Under the pieces are notes generated by a model that was not told the origin of the DNA, made no database searches, and saw only the letters and a list, made by a program, of their open reading frames with translations. Both the position numbers and the translations under genes were made by a program. 35,485 nucleotides of DNA from a virus: the IMG/VR virus record IMGVR_UViG_3300043778_000099, positions 1 to 35,485 of that record. The stretch is one strand, 5' to 3'. Below, piece by piece: positions 32,031-35,485 of this stretch. The number at the start of each line of letters is the position of its first letter. Position 1 is the stretch's first letter.

Positions 32031-32095
32031 ATGAGAGCGACGCCGCCGTTGTTCCACGCATGCGGCACGATGCGCAACGAATGCCAGATCAGTTG
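32031..32095 (-). pseudogene. Short lipase-like remnant
   Basis: Read on the minus strand, this segment encodes LIWHSLRIVPHAWNNGG, closely resembling RVWNSLDIVPHAWNSS of the lipase at 29839-30774. The DNA matches 30060-30110 at about two thirds of positions. The GHSLGG and C-terminal histidine regions are not present around it, so only a fragment survives. It lies between the terminator and the GHL10 gene. Confidence 0.6.
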
Positions 32096-32155
32096 GAACT
32101 CGCATCGTCGTCTTACTCTTCACGCCGTGTCGACCGAACCCGCCGGTCACTCGCC

Positions 32156-33802
32156 TCAGCGCGGGCTCGCCTTGCCGGATGCCGCTGCGAGGCGCGCCTC
32201 CGCCGGCGCGCTTTCATTCGAGAACCGGTCGAGCGCGGTGACCTCGTAGTGGTAGCCGCGATCGGCCCGCGCGGTCGCGTCGACATACTCGACGCCGCGC
32301 ACCGTCGCGAGCAGATGGCGCGCATCGCTGCGGTCGCACGCGGTGAGCGGCGTCTGCTCGCTGCGATAGATCGCATAGGCGGTCGCACCGGCCGCCGGGC
32401 GGGGCTGCCATTGCAGGCGTGCGCCGCCTGCGGCCCGTTCGACCTGAACCGTGTCGACCGGAGCGGGCGGCGACACCCCGGGCGAAGCCATGACCGGCAC
32501 GAGCGCGGGGCGCGAATACCATGTGCGGGTCAGCCGCGACATCGCGCCGAGCGAATCCGCGCGCACGTCCTTCGCGGAGAAGTAGATGTCGCCCTGCACC
32601 TCGGGCCAGGCGCGATTGGCCGCCAGATGCTTGCTCAATTCATCCGCATCGGCCCAGCCGGGCGACTGACGGGAAGGCTTGCCGACCTTGAAGGCGGCCT
32701 GCCCGATATAGAGATGGACGTCGCGCCCCCGCACCTGCTCGGCCCACCACGCCACGACCTGATCGTAGTCGGCGGCCGGGAAGCCCCGGGCCCAATAGAC
32801 CTGCGGCGCGACGTAGTCGAGCCAGCCCTCGCGCACCCAGCGTCGGGTGTCGGCGTACAGATCGTCGTAGGTCTCGATGCCGGCCCGGGTCGGCGAACCG
32901 AGCGGATCGGTCGAGGCATTGCGCCACACCGCGAATGGTGACACGCCGAACTTCACCCAGGGCTTCGCTGCCTTGATGCGCTGCGCGAGTGCCTCGATGA
33001 AGCGATCGACGTTGTGGCGACGCCATGCGGCGAGCGTTGGAAAATTCGCGCCGTACCGCGCGTAGGCGGCCGCGTCGTCGAAGGTCTTGCCTCTGACGGG
33101 ATACGGGTAGAAGTAATCGTCGAGATGAACGCCGTCGATGTCATAGCGGCCGACCGCATCCATGATCGCGTCGATGACGAACGCGCGCGCGGCCGGAATC
33201 CCCGGGTTGTAGTAAAGCTTGCCGCCGTAGCGGACGATCCAGTCCGGATGCGCGCGCGCCGGATGCGTGGCGGCGAGCGTATCGACGCGGCTGCTCATGG
33301 CGAGCCGGAACGGATTGAACCAGGCGTGGAATTCGAGATTGCGCCGGTGCGCCTCGGCGACGGCGAACGCGAGCGGGTCGTAGCCGGGATCGGTGCCCTG
33401 CCTGCCGGTCAGATATGTCGACCAGGGTTCGAACGGCGACGGCCAGAACGCGTCCGCGGCCGGCCGCACCTGCACGATGACCGCGTTGTGATGCATGCGG
33501 GCCGCCTCGTCGAACCATCGGCGCAGCTCGTCCTGCTGCCGGGTGGCCGCGAGCCCGGGGCGGGAGGGCCAGTCGAGGTTCACGACCGAGGCGATCCAGG
33601 CGGCGCGGAATTGCCGCTTGGGCGTTGCGGCGTCCGGCGTACAGGATTGCGCCGGCGTATCCGGTGCGTTCGACGCGCTCGGCGCATGCGGCGCGCTTCG
33701 CGTGTCCGGCGGAGGCGCGCAGGCGCTGCTCGCGGAAAGCAGGAGCGCTGCTGCGACGCGACGGTACAGCGAGAGGGATGTCGAGTCGCTCGAGGGCGGC
33801 AT
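32156..33802 (-). CDS. GHL10 (DUF187) family glycoside hydrolase-like lipoprotein
   Basis: The protein, from MPPSSDSTSLSLYRR, has 548 residues. It has a signal segment (RVAAALLLSASSAC) with a probable lipidated cysteine and a Pro/Ala-rich linker. The DUF187/GHL10 domain (about 55-415) starts FRAAWIASVVNLDWPSRPG and includes FHAWFNPFRL, DIDGVHLDDYFYPYP, VKFGVSPFAVWR and DYVAPQVYWARGF. A fibronectin type III-like domain ends the protein (about 440-535). Members such as YngK are envelope glycosidases, with cell-wall or exopolysaccharide glycans as likely substrates. A longer frame from 33883 is possible but adds no signal-like sequence. Confidence 0.88.
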   Translation of the reverse strand: MPPSSDSTSLSLYRRVAAALLLSASSACAPPPDTRSAPHAPSASNAPDTPAQSCTPDAATPKRQFRAAWIASVVNLDWPSRPGLAATRQQDELRRWFDEAARMHHNAVIVQVRPAADAFWPSPFEPWSTYLTGRQGTDPGYDPLAFAVAEAHRRNLEFHAWFNPFRLAMSSRVDTLAATHPARAHPDWIVRYGGKLYYNPGIPAARAFVIDAIMDAVGRYDIDGVHLDDYFYPYPVRGKTFDDAAAYARYGANFPTLAAWRRHNVDRFIEALAQRIKAAKPWVKFGVSPFAVWRNASTDPLGSPTRAGIETYDDLYADTRRWVREGWLDYVAPQVYWARGFPAADYDQVVAWWAEQVRGRDVHLYIGQAAFKVGKPSRQSPGWADADELSKHLAANRAWPEVQGDIYFSAKDVRADSLGAMSRLTRTWYSRPALVPVMASPGVSPPAPVDTVQVERAAGGARLQWQPRPAAGATAYAIYRSEQTPLTACDRSDARHLLATVRGVEYVDATARADRGYHYEVTALDRFSNESAPAEARLAAASGKASPR

Positions 33803-34450
33803 GGCTCGTTCCGGGGATGAAGGGCATAAGGTGAGAAGACCAGTGATGTTCCGCGCAAGTTCCACGCCAAGGCGAGACCGCATTGTGCGGCAGCGAGAAA
33901 CGGACCGCGGCGCCAGTGTCTCGTGTCACGCGCGCGCCATGCGATTCCAGGCCGTCAATACTTCGGAATGCAAATAAAAGCGAAGGACGGGTCGGCTCGC
34001 CGAAGGCTGGGGGCGACGCAGCCCGGCGCTGGGTCGAGGGCGGCTCGATCCGCCGCGGGGCAAGCTGGCCGGGCGCCGCGGCATGGGGCCGCGAGGCTGA
34101 TGGAGCGGCAGTCGCTCGCGCCGTCGGCCGGCTCCTTTCTGTCGCCTCCGCCGCCCGGATCGCCACGGACGGACGCGCTTGACCGCGTCCCCTGCCGTTC
34201 GTCCCATTTACACCAAACCGTCACGACACGATGCTTAGCTCCGGATGACCGTCGGCGGCGAAGTCGCGAAGTCGCCGCGCTTTCGCCGCGGCATGACTGT
34301 CCTCACGCGCCGTCGCACGCTATAGTCGCGGATGTGACAGTTTCGTGACAAAGCCTTGCATCGAGACCTGCTCACACGCCGCGCGCGCCGCAAGCCGCGC
34401 CGCGGCCGACTGACCAAGATCCAATCAGACTGTAGAGGAGCGCCCCACCC
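33803..34450. other. Divergent intergenic region
   Basis: These 648 bp separate the GHL10 gene (leftward) and the acid phosphatase gene (rightward). I see no credible gene: frames are Arg/Ala-rich and lack start signals. A Pho-box-like direct repeat lies at 34334-34351, and GAGGAG before 34451 is the ribosome binding site of the downstream gene. Confidence 0.5.
34334..34351 (-). promoter_or_regulatory. Pho-box-like direct repeat
   Basis: On the minus strand, TTGTCAC-GAAA-CTGTCAC consists of two 7-bp repeats spaced by four A-rich bases, close to the PhoB box (CTGTCAT-N4-CTGTCAT). It is about 100 bp upstream of the phosphatase gene but in reverse orientation relative to it, so function is uncertain. 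Confidence 0.45.
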
Positions 34451-35485
34451 ATGACCGACACCCCCGATCTTCCCGACGACGACACCCCCGCCGATCCCGA
34501 CCGCCGCCGCGTATTGGGCGGCATGGCCGCGCTGGGCGCGAGCCTCGCGCTCACCGGCTGCGAAACCGCGCAGCTTGCGCCGCGTTCCGCCGCCGACCTG
34601 CGGTTCGACCAGCTGCTGCGCGACAAGGTGCGCAACATCGTGGTGATCTACGCGGAAAACCGCAGCTTCGTGAACCTGTACGGTCATTTCCCGGGTGTGC
34701 GCCATCCGCTCGCCGACGTGTCGCCGAACCAGGCGCTCCAGCTCGACCGCGACGGCAAGACGCCGCTGCCCACCCTGCCGAAGGTCTGGGGCGGGCTCGT
34801 GCCGCAGGCGCAGGAGATCGACGGCAAGCGCTACATGATCGCCGAGCGCGACATCCAGAACCTGCCGAACGCGCCGTTCCTGATCCGCGATGAGCAGGGC
34901 AAGCCGCTGCCGAACAACGTGATCACGCGCGACCTGTGGCATCGCTTCTACCAGAACCAGATGCAGATCAACGCGGGCCGCAACAACCAGTTCGCCGCGT
35001 GGGCGGATTCGGGCGGCCTCGTGATGGGCCACTACCGCAATTCGGCCGAGACGCTGCGCCTGTGGAACCTCGCGCGCCAGTACACGCTGTGCGACAACTT
35101 CTTCATGGCCGCGTTCGGCGGTTCCTGGCTGAACCACATCTACCTGATCTCCGCGCAGACGCCGCTGTATCCCGACGTGCACACGAGCGCGGCCAAGCAC
35201 CTGGTGTCGGTGGTCGACGGCGACGATCCGACGGGCACGCGCCTGAAGGTCGCGGCCGATTCGCCCGCGTCGGCGCTCGACGGTCCGCCGAAGTTCGAGC
35301 GCGACGGGGCTTTCACGCCGGACGGCTACGCGGTGAACACGATGGCGCCGCCGTACCAGCCGAGCTACGTGCCGCCGCCCGAGGGCGGCAATCCCGCCTA
35401 CGCGGATCCGGCCGACCCGCGCGTGCTGCCGCCGCAAAGCTACGCGACGATCGGCGACCGGCTGTCGGAGAAGGGCGTCGACTGG
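34451..35485 (+). CDS. Acid phosphatase / phospholipase C family protein (AcpA-like), 5' part
   Basis: The gene runs off the right edge; 345 codons are visible. The N-terminus DRRRVLGGMAALGASLALTGC (C37) has a twin-arginine-like motif and a lipobox. The phosphoesterase domain begins NIVVIYAENRSFVNLYGHFPG, where E69, N70 and S72 are the metal/nucleophile region of the AcpA/PLC superfamily. Further on are QFAAWADSGGLVMGHY and CDNFFMAAFGGSWLNHIYL, all typical of Burkholderia acid phosphatases. It hydrolyses phosphomonoesters or phospholipids outside the cytoplasm. GAGGAG lies ten bases before the ATG. Confidence 0.9.
   Translation, partial: MTDTPDLPDDDTPADPDRRRVLGGMAALGASLALTGCETAQLAPRSAADLRFDQLLRDKVRNIVVIYAENRSFVNLYGHFPGVRHPLADVSPNQALQLDRDGKTPLPTLPKVWGGLVPQAQEIDGKRYMIAERDIQNLPNAPFLIRDEQGKPLPNNVITRDLWHRFYQNQMQINAGRNNQFAAWADSGGLVMGHYRNSAETLRLWNLARQYTLCDNFFMAAFGGSWLNHIYLISAQTPLYPDVHTSAAKHLVSVVDGDDPTGTRLKVAADSPASALDGPPKFERDGAFTPDGYAVNTMAPPYQPSYVPPPEGGNPAYADPADPRVLPPQSYATIGDRLSEKGVDW

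Noticed and set aside
1-35485. CRISPR array or insertion sequence
   Set aside because: No regularly spaced repeats and no transposase-like protein were seen anywhere in the window.

Overview
The window is high-GC proteobacterial DNA, most likely Burkholderia. The evidence is the strong G/C third-position bias and a P2-type tail cluster, early region, acid phosphatase/phospholipase C gene and GHL10 glycosidase gene that all resemble Burkholderia ones. The species cannot be fixed from sequence alone.

Left flank (1-3248): an AT-rich segment carries one long DUF6119-family gene. It is followed by a partial tRNA-Arg(CCG) 3' end (2003-2052). A 1.2 kb islet then holds a DUF2778/Tlde1-like L,D-transpeptidase effector gene overlapping a small two-helix membrane protein gene, its probable immunity partner. 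A second, shortened copy of the tRNA-Arg 3' end (3214-3248) closes the islet.

Centre (3249-29661): a P2-like element. Next to the second tRNA fragment is the leftward early operon: tyrosine integrase, excisionase-like protein, a small ORF, a Toprim/ATPase primase-helicase, a small membrane protein, an Ogr zinc-finger late activator and a ribbon-helix-helix protein. A sigma70-type promoter (TTGAAA-17-TATTAT) with a perfect palindrome in its spacer lies upstream of this operon and faces a divergent XRE repressor gene. Beyond it, all on the minus strand, run the late genes. In transcription order these are X, holin, second holin-like protein, endolysin, Rz, Rz1, R, V, then J-I-H-G (set 2), W, J-I-H-G (set 1), FI sheath, FII tube, E/E' (with a -1 frameshift site), T tape measure, U and D. 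No portal, terminase, scaffold, capsid or head-completion gene is present, and gpS is also absent. The element ends at a third copy of the att core (19 bp, 29643-29661). It therefore encodes a complete contractile tail plus lysis genes but no head. The best reading is an R-type tailocin or a headless, tail-only mobile element, with two alternative baseplate/tail-fibre cassettes.

Right flank (29662-35485): ordinary chromosome-like genes. These are a class 3 lipase, a small secreted protein followed by a perfect terminator, a short lipase-like remnant, a GHL10-family lipoprotein glycosidase, and the 5' part of an acid phosphatase/phospholipase C gene with a Pho-box-like site upstream.
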